From positions 1 through 64,000 of the forward strand of contig JAHLKI010000032.1 of assembly GCA_025602905.1 (NCBI GenBank): DNA of 64,000 nucleotides, given 5' to 3'. The notes under the pieces are model-generated. The model was given only the letters and a program-made list of their open reading frames with translations. It ran no database searches and was not told the DNA's origin. Origin of the DNA: Phlyctochytrium arcticum. Its lineage: Eukaryota > Chytridiomycota > Chytridiomycetes > Chytridiales > Chytridiaceae. Numbering within the stretch: the first letter of the stretch is position 1; each line of letters opens with the position of its first letter. Positions 11,049-21,504 of this stretch are shown piece by piece. The position numbers and the translations under genes were made by a program.

Positions 11049-11595
11049 ATCGGGGATGGATGGAGTCAGGGCAAGTCAGGGCAGTTTTAGGGCAGGTGTT
11101 TTAAAAAACTGCCCTGACTCGATACATGTAGAAAAAAAAAATTATTAATAAAGTTGTGTAGTGTTTCTATGGAGTAAAAAAAAAACAGGGCAGTTAGGGC
11201 AGTTTTTTTGTATGTTTATAAATCTTATAGAATTTTTTATGAGTGAGCAGAAGTTCACAGAACGTGTGAACTACTTCTCACTAGTCTAAAAACTATATCC
11301 CCAGCGACTTTACCTCAAAAAAACTGCCCTAACTGCCCTACTACATGTAAAGTGGAGGGAAATATATAATAAAAATGTCTCTCACTCGAGACATGGAGTA
11401 AAAAAAACTGCCCTAAAAACTGCCCTAAAAAAGTGTCACCAATTAAGCAGTATCTTGATATCGATATGTCTTATCCAGAAATGAATTCAGAATGATATCG
11501 ATAACAGAGAATGTTATAAAGGGTTGGAAGTCCCGTAAAGAGGCCGCTCCATAACGGAGAAGTCATTCGACAATACCAACCATCGCAGGAGAAGA
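11049..11595. repeat. AT-rich spacer with hairpins built on GGGCAG / CTGCCC
   Basis: The stretch holds several inverted repeats. Fourteen-bp perfect arms lie at 11,075-11,088 and 11,105-11,118. Twenty-two-bp perfect arms lie at 11,188-11,209 and 11,317-11,338. Between them sits an imperfect palindrome at 11,243-11,281. More CTGCCCTAA phrases follow at 11,400-11,430. The phrase TGATATCGATA occurs twice near 11,456 and 11,493. The first hairpin starts 27 bp after the stop of the helicase-like frame, where a transcript end would lie. Confidence 0.8.
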
Positions 11596-11937
11596 ATGGA
11601 GCGATTGGAACAACGAGTACTGGACTTTATCAATTTGGACATATCGGAGGAATTCAAAGCAGCGGATAGAGTCGTGAAGAAGCATACAGCGGCTCTGGAT
11701 TTTATCAAGGAAGAGATGAAGAAGTTCGAAATAACCAAGGTGTCAATAAAGGATGGGAATGAAATGAAGACATTATTCTTCAACATTCGAAAAATGAACG
11801 GAGTGGATGTGCGGTCTTTACCAATGGATATACGAGACGCCCATATGAAGGCGTCAGATGTATGGATGAGAAATGTTTCAGTAGAGGAATTGGAGGAAGC
11901 CGAAGAACCACTGCCAAAAAGGACAAGATTGGAGTAA
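11596..11937 (+). CDS. small orphan protein, 113 aa
   Basis: The ATG at 11,596 opens a 113-codon frame rich in Lys, Glu, Met and Val, predicted to be largely helical, ending in an acidic stretch and a basic tail (PKRTRLE) that could act as a nuclear signal. I do not recognise a family. It lies downstream of the SF3-like fragment on the same strand and shares its AT-rich composition, so both may come from one foreign segment. No intron is needed. A minus-strand frame over the same stretch is judged a shadow, because it also runs through the palindrome and low-complexity repeats. Confidence 0.45.
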   Translation: MERLEQRVLDFINLDISEEFKAADRVVKKHTAALDFIKEEMKKFEITKVSIKDGNEMKTLFFNIRKMNGVDVRSLPMDIRDAHMKASDVWMRNVSVEELEEAEEPLPKRTRLE

Positions 11938-12192
11938 AGGCTTGTAATAAATCGTTGTAATAAATCGTTGTAATAAATTGACGTAAGGACAGAAGAAATC
12001 TGTGAATTTTCTAGTGTGAAATTTTCGAGTGTGATTTTTGTGAAATTTCTAGTGTGAAATCTGTAAATTTTCTGGAAGTCCCGTATATTACACGGTGTAA
12101 AGCCCGGTGTAAAGTCCGGTGTAATGTGGCACATAGTTGCCGCATAGTTGGGGCATAGTTGGGTATAGTTGGGTATAGTTGGAATCTCCCCC
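11938..12192. repeat. short tandem repeats downstream of the orphan ORF
   Basis: Three copies of GTTGTAATAAAT(C/T) lie at 11,942-11,980. Several CTAGTGTGAAAT-like units follow at 12,010-12,060, three CGGTGTAAAG(T/C)-like units near 12,095-12,125, and five CATAGTTGGG-like units at 12,135-12,181. The phrase TGGAAGTCCCGTA occurs here at about 12,073 and also at about 11,524. Confidence 0.75.
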
Positions 12193-12252
12193 TGTGATAG
12201 TGCACTTAAAATCCCATAGTATATACTATGGGATTTTAAGTGCACTATCACA
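12193..12252. repeat. 60-bp perfect palindrome
   Basis: Two 30-bp arms are exact reverse complements with no loop. The centre is AGTAT/ATACT between 12,222 and 12,223 and the outer ends are TGTGATAGTG and CACTATCACA. Symmetry ends exactly at both edges. It lies about 40 bp before the first MULE-like coding sequence, so it could be terminal repeats of an element joined head to head. Confidence 0.97.
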
Positions 12253-12289
12253 CTTGCACGAATCCTCCATTGAACACAACCACAACAAT

Positions 12290-14122
12290 TCCGCACCTGT
12301 AGCCTATGCTGCTTATCGACAGTTCAGCAATGTACATAAGGAGTACCTAAGGCAGCACGCAAGAACAACGGTGAAAGAGCTGGTTTTGTCATTTCGTAAA
12401 ACCTTTCCGGGTCATCCGGTAATCGATAAGGATATTCGCAACTTCCGGACGCTTGAGCAAATGGAAGCTGCGAAGGGCAGATCTGCTATAGAGTGCCTCT
12501 TGGACGGACTTCACCAACCCGAATCTAGCTATACGGTTAGCTACCAAACCAGTGATGATGGTGCTCTTACCCACTTGTTTTTCGCTCATGAGAAGAGCGT
12601 TGAGAAATTAAGGCAATTTCCGGACGTACTAATATTGGATTGTACTTATAAAACGAATAAGTGGCACATGCCGCTTTTCAATATCCTCGGCATAGACAGC
12701 ACTGGAATGTCCTTTACCGTAGGTTACGCGTTCTTACGGGGTGAGACTGAGGAAGACTACACTTGGGCCTTACAGAACCTAGCTGGCCTTCTGGTAGGCA
12801 GCTGCGGGATTAAGACAGTGTTCGTGGACTGCAGCCGTGCTTTGATGAATTCCTTGGAGGCGGTCTTCCCAGGTATATTCCCAGCCGTTAATGAAAATGA
12901 TTTGCGGTCTTTTAATTACTTTACTCTAAGGTCTTAATGTTCTACTATGTATTTTTCATATCGTGGAAAGCGTGGGAGCTCAACTGCAGCGTAAATATCC
13001 TCACATATCGGACGAAGACAAGCAAAACATTCTTACTCTATGGAACGCTGTCGCCTACGCTGCATCCTTGGAAGATTATGCTGCAGCTGTTGGAGCCATC
13101 CGCAATGTACTCGATGACTACTACCCAGCGATGCGAATGTACCTAGAGGATACATGGCTTGTGCATCATAAACGGTTTGTAAAATTTTGGACAAGCCAGG
13201 TATTAACGCTAGGCATTAGAGCCACATCGCGAGTCGAAGGCTCGCATCGTTGCCTCAAAGATTGGCTTCACAATGGGGTGGGAGACTTTTTGACCGTATT
13301 TTCCGCCATGGATACGTTCATCAACAAGCAACTCATTGACGTAGAGAACCAATACTTAAGAGAAAAAGACAGATTGTCCTCAAAGATGCGCGAAATCTTA
13401 GACGAGACACACCAAATTCGGGAGCATGTTTCCAATGTGACTTCAACGATCACCTCCACGCCAATATCGAGGAGGCTCGCAAGCAGGGTCCTCTGCAGCA
13501 ATGCAATCACCAATACGCTGTCACAATGGGCTTACCTTGTCCCGATCAAATTCGCTATGATTACAACCTTACGATTCCGCTGTCGGCTATTCATCCCGCA
13601 TGGAGATATGATCCTTGCAATGCCAGTATTGATTCCTACTTTCTCCCCGACGCGACAACAGATTACCGTGCGCGTCTGGTCGCTGAGCTGGCAGCTGTTC
13701 AAAAGCGTTTCGATGCCCTACAAACAACATCTCAGCGACAGCGTGCGGTGCAACAGCTTAGCCAGGTGGGAGTGATCAGCGGTTCTGTCCTGAACCCGGT
13801 ACGCACCAGGCGCGTCGATATATTGGCGGAGCATCGGGCAGCATCCAAACGTCAACGGATCGACACATCCACCCGTGCGGATCCTACTTTATCGGCGCAT
13901 GTTGCGAGGGAGCAGCAGGAGCGTGCCGCCTCGTCCTCCGCCGCTAACAGGCAGAAGCCAAAGTGTAGCGTATGTCGGTCTGAAGACCACAAGGCAAACC
14001 GGTGCCCTGAAGCTCGCAGGAGAGAGGCCGCGCGTATTAATGCTGCCTGCGGAGTGAATGAACCGATTGAAGAGAAGATTGAAGAAGATATTAGTATCCT
14101 TATTGACATGTCACTTAGCTAG
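12290..14122 (+). pseudogene. Mutator-like (MULE) transposase, broken
   Basis: The first frame (to 12,937) contains LDCTYKTNKWHMPLFNILGI and then FVDCSRALMNSL, matching the DDE core of MULE transposases. The family's usual CRWH-type segment after VFPG is missing; the frame breaks at about 12,875-12,960. The second frame (12,963 to about 13,430) gives the helical part with SRVEGSHRCLK. A shift near 13,430 leads to a third frame with TMGLPCPDQIRY, the SWIM-like region, and ends in a CCHC knuckle CSVCRSEDHKANRC before the stop at 14,122. At least two lesions, or one lesion and one intron, separate the parts. It is called a pseudogene. Confidence 0.8.
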
Positions 14123-14441
14123 CTCAGATATTTCAGTTTCCTTCTAGATAGCATATGCGTATAGGGTTTCTCCTAATTTTAGTGCCAGCTCTCATGTTTT
14201 ATTAATTCACATTGTCTTCATCCGCGTCAGTCAACGACGGCCACAGGGGCCAGTGGTCAATCTGAGTGGAGATTCAACACAGCGCGCGGTCCATATTTCA
14301 GGTGGCTGTGCGACTGTGCCCGACTGTACGATTCCTAGTCACGTCCACCACTTGCAACTCTTCATAAACGACGGCCGCCTTCTTTTGCCCCACCCTTTTG
14401 CCAAAGTCAAGTGTCAACGTTGTCAACCTCGTTTTCCCAAC

Positions 14442-15188
14442 ATGTACACAGGGCAACATGTCCGGACTGTGAGCGCTCTACCCGACGAGCCCAGCCTCAT
14501 CGCTCGTCTCCATCCTGCACAAAGTCTGATGGCCGCGGGTATTGATAATGTCATATGGGGCGAGGACGCCCTTGCATATGCGTACGGCGTACCGACACTC
14601 GTCTTGGCCACACTTCATATTTTAGTCGAACCTCATTGCGCACTCACAGCCGCTACAATCCTCATGAACTCCCATGCTCTTCGCTTTTCTCTCAATACTC
14701 ACAACAACGAAATTGTCGCATCTTACCCTGACTCCATTCTCCTCGATACCCACCAATCCCCCGACGACGCCGACAACAGACTAAGCGCAAAAAGAATACT
14801 TATCACCCCGGCTACATTTCTGCACTACGACGTGCGCAACTTCGTCACCCTCGAACCTCTACCAAAGCTTGACCGTTTGAATCTGGTCCGCTTCCCAGCC
14901 CTTGCCCCGTTTCTCGATTCCAGCCTTACAGTAGGGAGTAGTCCTTCTCGACAGCCATCAGTTCGGAGGCAGCATTTCGCCTATTCGGGATACCTATCCT
15001 CCTACCCCTTCCGCCAATACTACAAGAAACGTTTTCCCAATGTAGACTCGTTGCCAGCCGACATTCGGAGCGTCGCTGAGCAACTGCAGGAACAGCACAG
15101 GCCCCTTCTATACGAACTTTTCGTTGGCGATCCATATGAAGTCGGATCGGACGACGAATCTGACGATTCTTCTTCGGAGGATGATTGA
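14442..15188 (+). CDS. uncharacterised fungal protein with VIWGEDAL motif
   Basis: I chose the ATG at 14,442 because the open frame upstream (from 14,253) has no earlier ATG; an upstream exon is possible. The 248-residue protein carries AAGIDNVIWGEDALAYAYGV near residues 28-48, then an alternation of strands and helices, and ends in an acidic Asp/Ser/Glu tail. From memory, the WGEDAL-GVPT pattern is common in orphan fungal families with a nucleotidyltransferase-like look, but no catalytic residues are clear. No signal peptide or membrane segment is seen. It stands between the MULE remnant and minus-strand genes. Confidence 0.6.
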   Translation: MYTGQHVRTVSALPDEPSLIARLHPAQSLMAAGIDNVIWGEDALAYAYGVPTLVLATLHILVEPHCALTAATILMNSHALRFSLNTHNNEIVASYPDSILLDTHQSPDDADNRLSAKRILITPATFLHYDVRNFVTLEPLPKLDRLNLVRFPALAPFLDSSLTVGSSPSRQPSVRRQHFAYSGYLSSYPFRQYYKKRFPNVDSLPADIRSVAEQLQEQHRPLLYELFVGDPYEVGSDDESDDSSSEDD

Positions 15189-15360
15189 TTCCTGTGAGTT
15201 CAAATTGCTTATGTTGGTTTTAAGAGGGACACCTTACAAATTTCGACATGCTTTTGCGCAGTAATAGTTCATCCTTGTTGAAGCAAAGTAAGGCAACCAG
15301 ATGTATAAACACAATTCAACGTTGATTGTGAACATGAGTGACCAAACTGTGTTACTGTGT

Positions 15361-16060
15361 TCATTCGAGTTGAATTCCTACAGCGAGCAAATTTGCATGA
15401 AGGGCTGGGACATCTATATAGGAGCTGAATTTTTCTAGCTTTGCTGCGAACAGTTGCTTCGTCTCTGAAATGATGCCCATCATTTCCGAAGGCACGACAT
15501 TGCCCCCTTCAGACAACTTCTCGGCACAGAAGCTCACATCAGACAGATCGCTGCGAACTTTGATTTGTTGCCACTCACGACGTGTGGCTGCTGCCCTCAT
15601 CTAGTTTCAAGTAGCATGTCAGTCTTGTTGATGTAACACAATCTGAAAGTAGTGTATGATACCTTAGTGACGAGGAGGAGAGGCAAGTCGATGACATCTA
15701 TATTGTTAATGGTGATCTTGTGCTCTTTCCAGAGATCGGCCTCCTCCTCTGGACAGACTCGCGCGTCAACTTCGAAAGGATTGGCTTCTGAAGTAGTCTT
15801 CTTTTGACGTGCAACGAGTCCTCCATTTTCTGCCTTCACCTGCATGTGCCAAATTGAGTACAACTCAAGGTTTTCAATCAGTTTGAGCAGCTGCACCTTG
15901 CACGAAGGAAATCGTTCTTTGATGTTGTCGGCGTAGCCCCCTAGGGCGTTAGTGCTCGATAAGGATAAATGACGCCTATAGTCTTTTCCCATTTTTTTTG
16001 TTTTTTGTTTTGTATATGAGACTTACTCCGATCGACCTGGAATTGCACAGTCTGTTTTGG
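15361..16060 (-). CDS. uncharacterised protein, at least three exons
   Basis: I do not recognise the product. Minus-strand exons fit 15,975-15,663 and 15,600-15,361. They are separated by a 62-nt intron (GTATCA...CTAG) and preceded by a 51-nt intron (15,976-16,026, GTAAGT...TATAG) that joins an upstream exon ending at 16,027. All joins keep the frame. The upstream exon reads back to about 16,100, where another GTAAGA donor-like site lies, so the 5' end is unresolved. The protein has a region with ALGGYADNIKERFPSC and later helices, and no membrane segment. It could belong with the larger gene at 16,443-19,601, but nothing shows this. Confidence 0.5.
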
Positions 16061-16442
16061 ACCGGTTTTTGCAGATAATTTTGTATGTGAGGTCCCTCGC
16101 ATATCTTACCCGTCTTCATCTTTATGATGTAGCATCTGATTTCTCCACCCCCACGTTTTCCACAAAAATAGGCTTAACTTTTTTCGCATCGGCGCTGAGG
16201 GGCTGAAACGTTAAAGGGTTGCTGAATACATATGTTGAATTCATTTGCCCAGCGGGTTGCTCTGACTCGAAGGTGTGCATTAAGTTCTTCACATGGTAAG
16301 GACCTCCAATATATGATACTTTTCGATGCAGGGTAAAAAGTGTATTAAAAGTGATGCTGAAGAAGACAAAATGTATAAGAAAATACTGGAAAGAGAGACG
16401 AAAAACACGACAGAGAAAGATGCGTACGAACGCGTGTGAACT

Positions 16443-19400
16443 TCATTCTTCCTCCCCATCTTCGTCCCCGTCTGCGGCGAAGTCCCCAGCTCCTTCTTCT
16501 GCCTCAACCTCCACGCTAGTGCAAGCCAGGTTTTTCACCCAGTTCTTGAAGTGTGGCACGCATACCTCTTCCAACAGATGCTCGCACGGGGAATTCTTGA
16601 ATGCATCGCAGTGACACTCAGGTATCTTGTCACAGACTAATGCATCCACCGTGAGCCATTCAGTGACGGGTACTTTGCGAGTGCGGGTAGCGGGTGGTGT
16701 GACGGGAGTAGCAGGGGTGGTAGACTTGTTGGGCGTACTGGGTGGTGTAGTGGGAGTAGTGGGAGTAGTGGGTATGATGCGCTGATTGGGAGTAGCTTTG
16801 TTGGTGAGAATAATGCGCCTATTGGGAGTAGCAGAACTAGTGAGAACAATACGCGTAATGGGAGAAGCGGGGACAACTGGGATCGCAGGAGTACTGAGGG
16901 CAGGAGGAGTAGCGGTAGTAGGAGGGGCAGCGACGGCATTCGGGCTTGGAGTAATGTCCATTAGAGGCTGGCGCTCCATAGGATGCTCGGAGAAGTCGTA
17001 GGCCCTGTACGTCCCCAGCTCCGTGACCGAACCAAGCTTTAAGTCCGCGCTCCAGAAAGGTAGAGGCAGAATCCTCTCTGAGATAACTGCCAAGACCCCT
17101 GGAGCGGGCTTCACAAAAGCAGTAGTTCCATTCTCTTTCCTTCGCTTGGGAGGACTGGCCTCTAGGGCGTCGGGCGGAGAGATGTCACTGCGAAGCTCGT
17201 AGCCGGGCATCGTACTCTTGGTAGCCGAGTGCTGTTTATACTTTCCGCCCTTGATCGAGAAGCTGCCATCTACTGCCATGATGCGCTCGAACATCTCTTT
17301 CAGGTGCGCGGCCATGGTGGCAAGTTTTTCATTGTAATAGACAGAACGGCCACCGCCGGAAGTACCCCGAGACGCATCGTTGACGGGAAATGAGCTCATC
17401 ATATGGGAATAGGCGCAGCGTTTTTCGCGCTCCAGTACATTTTGCCGCTTGATCTCGGCCAAAAATGCCGAAGAGCCAATGTCGGACGTAGCCGAGAGGT
17501 ACATCGTAGTAATGACCGCGGCGCTCTCAGAGTCATGTGGTCTTATGGCAGCTCGGATGACGGAGTGGAAGACTTCCAAGTCCTCCGAGCTCGCCCAAGG
17601 GAGAAAGCTGCGCAGCGCGCGCAATACCTCTTCCTTGCCCATATTCTTGAAGCGTTTTGGCGAGAATGTAAAGAATGATGTTGACGTAATTCTTTTTTCC
17701 ATATCTGATAAAAAACGGCAGGAGGCGAGTGGCAACATCTCGATACTTATCCAGATCTCCAGATGCCATAACATTGCCGGCATCGAGGGCCATCGGCAAG
17801 TCTTCATCAAAAAGCTGCATCAGTGCTTCTACCACCACCCGCTGCACGTCACTCATCTGGCCACGACGCTTCTCATACAAATCTTTCACGACCTTCCGAC
17901 ATTTGTTCCACGCGAGGAAGATCATGGACAGTAGCATGACACGTCTTTCCGGCCGCATCTTCACCACCGGAACCGCCAAGTTAGGAAATGCCGAACCCCA
18001 TATGGGCATAAACAGACCGTAGTTCCAGAGAATGGGAGCTACAGGCGCTTCATTAGCAATTTGCCGGACTATCACTCAGTGTCCACATACCTTGTTGTGC
18101 GTTGAGTGCTATGTGCATACCGTCAGGCCAAGGGAAAAATGCGACACGGAGACTTTGATCCGGCTGACCCCACATGGCTTTCAAGACGTTGACCCAGACG
18201 TAGTAGTCTCCTACTACCCATACGCAACCAAGCGGATACTTTTTGATAAAAACCCGCATTTTCTCCACGAGCTCAAGAACATCCTGCCAACTTTTCATTT
18301 TGTTGGGGACAGCCCCAAAAGCCTTGAAATTCTTGAGTTGTGCAGCTTTGGTGGAAAGGTCGAATTGGTACAACGTTCGAAACTTGCGGTCATCAAGAGA
18401 TTGCAAGAAATGATCGACATAGTTCATGGATGGCGAGAAGCCGACATGAGGTGGCAGCGCAGCCATCACAAAATCCTTTATAGGATCCTTCTCCTTCTCA
18501 CCATCCTTAGGTGGTGGGATGGGTTCGCACATTGCACTGAAGTCAATGTAAGGAGATCTTGGCTTCGGAAGCGGAGCCAAAGTTTCGCCAAAATCCTCGT
18601 AGACGTAGGAAGGTGCTTTCTCAAAAAAACTTGGCAGCCAAGTTAGCCTGAGTGTACGATTCTGAGAATTTGGAAGTGTTTGCTGAACCGGGAGTGCCGC
18701 GCACACGAACGCGGTTAAAGTCGTCAAGTTTGAGGATGATGACTTCCTCGCCGCTAGCAACTCTAGCGTCCAGGTCAGCCTCGTGGGCCTCAATGTAAAC
18801 CTTTCTTTTCTCCCTCCAGGTTATTGGCGAGTAACCCATGTTGAGTGCCGAAACAGATTCTTTATCTGAATCAGAGATAGATCTGATTTTTGTAAGAAAG
18901 TGCTCTTTGACATAGTTGATTTTGTTGCTGTGATCTATCAAAGTTGCGCCCTGCAAAACGATCGCGACGATGACAGCTCTCGTTCTTCGCTGAACATGTT
19001 CTCGCCAGGAGGATGTATACCCGAGAAACAGGGCCATTCTTGTTGCCATATTGTCACAGTTCTTGTCAAGATGATCGATAAAGTCCTCCAAGTGTTTGGC
19101 AAACGGCTGAGGTTTATCGAAAGGTTGTTGGCGAAGACATTTTGTCCCTTCTACAATAGTGGGAATTGCTGGACATTGGTTACTGATTTCCGGGGAATCA
19201 ATGTCCATCGGATCCGCATCCTCAGTGACTGTTATGTCATCAGTTTGAGTAGCACACTCGACAGACAAAGGAGATGATGCGGGCGGGAACCTTGCTGGGA
19301 AACGCTCTTGAAAGGCTTTGAAACATTTGTTGCAGAAGACTGCCTGTAAAGCCCAGTTCTGTTTGGTATCGCACTTCAATCTGACGCCTTGGGTTTGTAG

Positions 19401-19601
19401 GAAAGGGATGTCGTCCAGTTTGCGAGTATAGTAATTCGGTGCTTGTTTACATTGGCATTTCAAGCAGCCTGCGGCATACAAAGCGACTCTCTTACCCTGG
19501 CGGGTACACCTTTCGACCTTGCAGAGACCGGGGCTGTCGAGATTGGCGTTAGCTTCAGAATCGACGTCAACGTCTTGGAAATCGCTATGTATATCGGTCA
19601 T
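16443..19601 (-). CDS. Cys-cluster / DUF6589-like / SWIM-finger protein
   Basis: A multi-exon minus-strand gene starts at the ATG at 19,601. Exon 1 holds a Cys-rich cluster (CKVERC, CLKCQC, FCNKC) and an acidic linker. The core has LKLDDFNRVR, then VVGDYYVW and FPWPDGMHIALN, an arrangement like the RNase-H-type core of DUF6589 proteins that are expanded in fungal genomes. One intron is clear: 18,039-18,090, 52 nt, GTATGT...TGTAG with a CTAAT branch site. Frame changes near 18,660-18,700 and 17,660-17,700 suggest two more short introns. The C-terminal part has TP-rich repeats and a SWIM finger CHCDAFKNSPCEH (near 16,600). Such proteins are probably transposase-derived; whether this copy still moves is unknown. 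The family name is from memory. Confidence 0.5.
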
Positions 19602-20253
19602 CTGGAAGGGCACCCCCAGAATTTCGCATCGGCCCTAGGGACTTGACCTTCAAATCTGGGTTAGAATATATACTCAAGAAGCGTGGGCGGGAATCCCAAT
19701 ACTCATCTGCCGCTGGTCTCTCCCTCGTGGGCATCACAAAACCAAGGAAAATACGAACCAATCATGCTCATTTAACACGATGTAATCATTAGAAAAAGGC
19801 GCCAAAGACGCTTGTGCTACTAGTAATTCTGGTACCCATGCTTCCTGTTGAGCGAGTTCTTGCACCGCTTGGACCTCATTTTGAGCTCGCCCATAACGAC
19901 AATGCCGTTCAAAGTTTTTACGACGTGTATCGCGTGTAATAGGGAGATCGCGTATTACATCAGCAGCGCAGCGCAATTATTGCCTTTTTAGGACCAGTTC
20001 ATCAACCCTTATCGAGCACTAACGCCCTGGGAGACGGCTTTAATGTCGATCTTGGATTCTTGGCTACGCAAAGCCACGTCGCGTCATTTGAGGCTCCGCT
20101 CACCCGAAGCTGCTCCAAAAAAAATCACTGATTCATCTCTCGACATTCCTTTGGATTCAACACCTACAAATCCCATACATACCTCCTTGTGCAGAACCCA
20201 CTGCAACGCTATTATAGTGCACATCAGCCACTTTCCTCCTCGAATTCAACAGC
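19602..20253. other. intergenic, no firm gene
   Basis: This holds the putative 5' region of the minus-strand gene and the promoter of ADI1. A minus-strand frame at 19,734-19,976 (ending HDWFVFSLVL) is open for 80 codons but has no family features, so it is not called. Confidence 0.5.
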
Positions 20254-20923
20254 ATGATACAAGCCTGGTATTACGACGAATCAACGTCTACGGACGGACG
20301 AGACCCCCATCAATACACTCCCAACCGTCCCGTCTCTCACGATCAGCTCATCAAGCTTGGCGTCTTGCAGTGGCACATCCCGGTAGATGAAGCCACCAAG
20401 TTGCATTTAGTGGAAGTTGACCGAATATGTACGGAGCGGGACTATAAGAATCGGGATGAGGTAGGATTTCATATTTCATGCTAATGGAACTCTATGAATG
20501 CTTTTTCCTTACCCTGAACCTTCTTTTCGGATGTCTCAGATCACGATATCAGAAACCACCCTCCCCAACTATCACGAAAAACTCGCCATTTTTTTCACCG
20601 AACACATTCACGAAGACGAAGAAATCCGGTACATCCTCGGTGGATCCGGGTACTTTGATATCCGCTCACCCCACAACGACTGGATCCGCATCGCTTGTTC
20701 CAGCGGCGACATGATCATCCTGCCTGCGGGTCTCTTTCACCGGTTTACCCTCGACTCGACGAATTATTTGAAGGCGATGCGGTTATTTAAAGAAGACCCG
20801 AAATGGACGCCGTTGAATCGTGGGCAGGAAGCGGATGGAAATGCGTGGCGGGAGTGGTATGTGGAGGAATTTGCAAAGCGGGCTGAACCCTTTTTCCCAC
20901 CTGCAACCATTGTGGCATCTTAA
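20254..20923 (+). CDS. acireductone dioxygenase (ARD)
   Basis: The enzyme converts acireductone and O2 to the 2-keto acid precursor of methionine plus formate, in the methionine salvage pathway. Exon 1 is 20,254-20,460. A 79-nt intron (GTAGGA...TCTCAG) follows, and exon 2 is 20,540-20,923, giving 196 aa. The cupin metal ligands are visible as [10 protein letters not shown] (His91, His93, Glu97) and LPAGLFHRF (His136). The start ATG gives the usual N-terminus MIQAWYYDE. The length is normal for the family. The gene converges on the GATA factor. It is a confident assignment. Confidence 0.96.
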
Positions 20924-21504
20924 ATTTTGGCATTTTGGCATTCATCAATTTTTATTAACTGCCACCATTCACACCCATCACACAACACATCTATCTATAT
21001 ATATATATCATGTACGCACGTTTTTATACAATGACATAGGCCACAGAACAATTGCATTCGCATTGGTATATTTATTCGTACCATCAGGGGGCTCAATTAC
21101 ACCCAAAGAAATCAGCTTTAGATGATATCAGTCCAATACGATGTAATGTACAATCTTTACTCTCAAAACCTCTATTCGACCTACAGAAAAATGCCAAAAG
21201 CTTTGGATTGCCGCTTGAACTAAAGGTCCATGGGGATACACCCATTGTAAGCATGCCTCATCCCGTTCGCTGTCATTGTCCAAAAAACAAATGGCACCAC
21301 AATCGGATATGTCCCGTGCCCAATTCAAAGAAGGTCTACCCAGTCTTTTGTTATGGTTGCGCGCGGTCAACGTCTTATTTGGTCGATGAAAGGGCTGTGA
21401 GCTTGACTCTCTCGTGGGGGTGATGCACCAAAAATCATCCGTAATTGCAGTGGATCCGGGCCTGACTGGTCAGCATCGGCTAGGTACAGAGCAAAATGCC
21501 GAAT
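20924..21504. other. intergenic between ADI1 and GATA gene
   Basis: A short TA microsatellite lies at about 20,993-21,009. Frames near 21,052-21,423 on both strands have no family features. I see no RNA gene. Confidence 0.5.

Noticed and set aside
11075..11118. Hairpin plus T/A run as a bacterial-type intrinsic terminator
   Set aside because: All neighbouring genes are eukaryotic with introns; it is better treated as part of the inverted-repeat cluster.
12179..12289. Start of the MULE frame inside the palindrome
   Set aside because: The frame is open through the palindrome by chance and has no ATG there; MULE-like sequence begins only after about 12,290.
11514..12296. 260-codon minus-strand frame
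   Set aside because: It runs through the palindrome and low-complexity repeats and lies antisense to the 113-aa ORF, with no family features.
14253..14441. Extending the WGEDAL gene to 14,253
   Set aside because: The upstream open part begins with GTG and has no ATG, so the first ATG at 14,442 was used.
19734..19976. 80-codon minus-strand frame before the DUF6589-like gene
   Set aside because: Too short, unknown, and not joined by clear splice sites to a neighbour.
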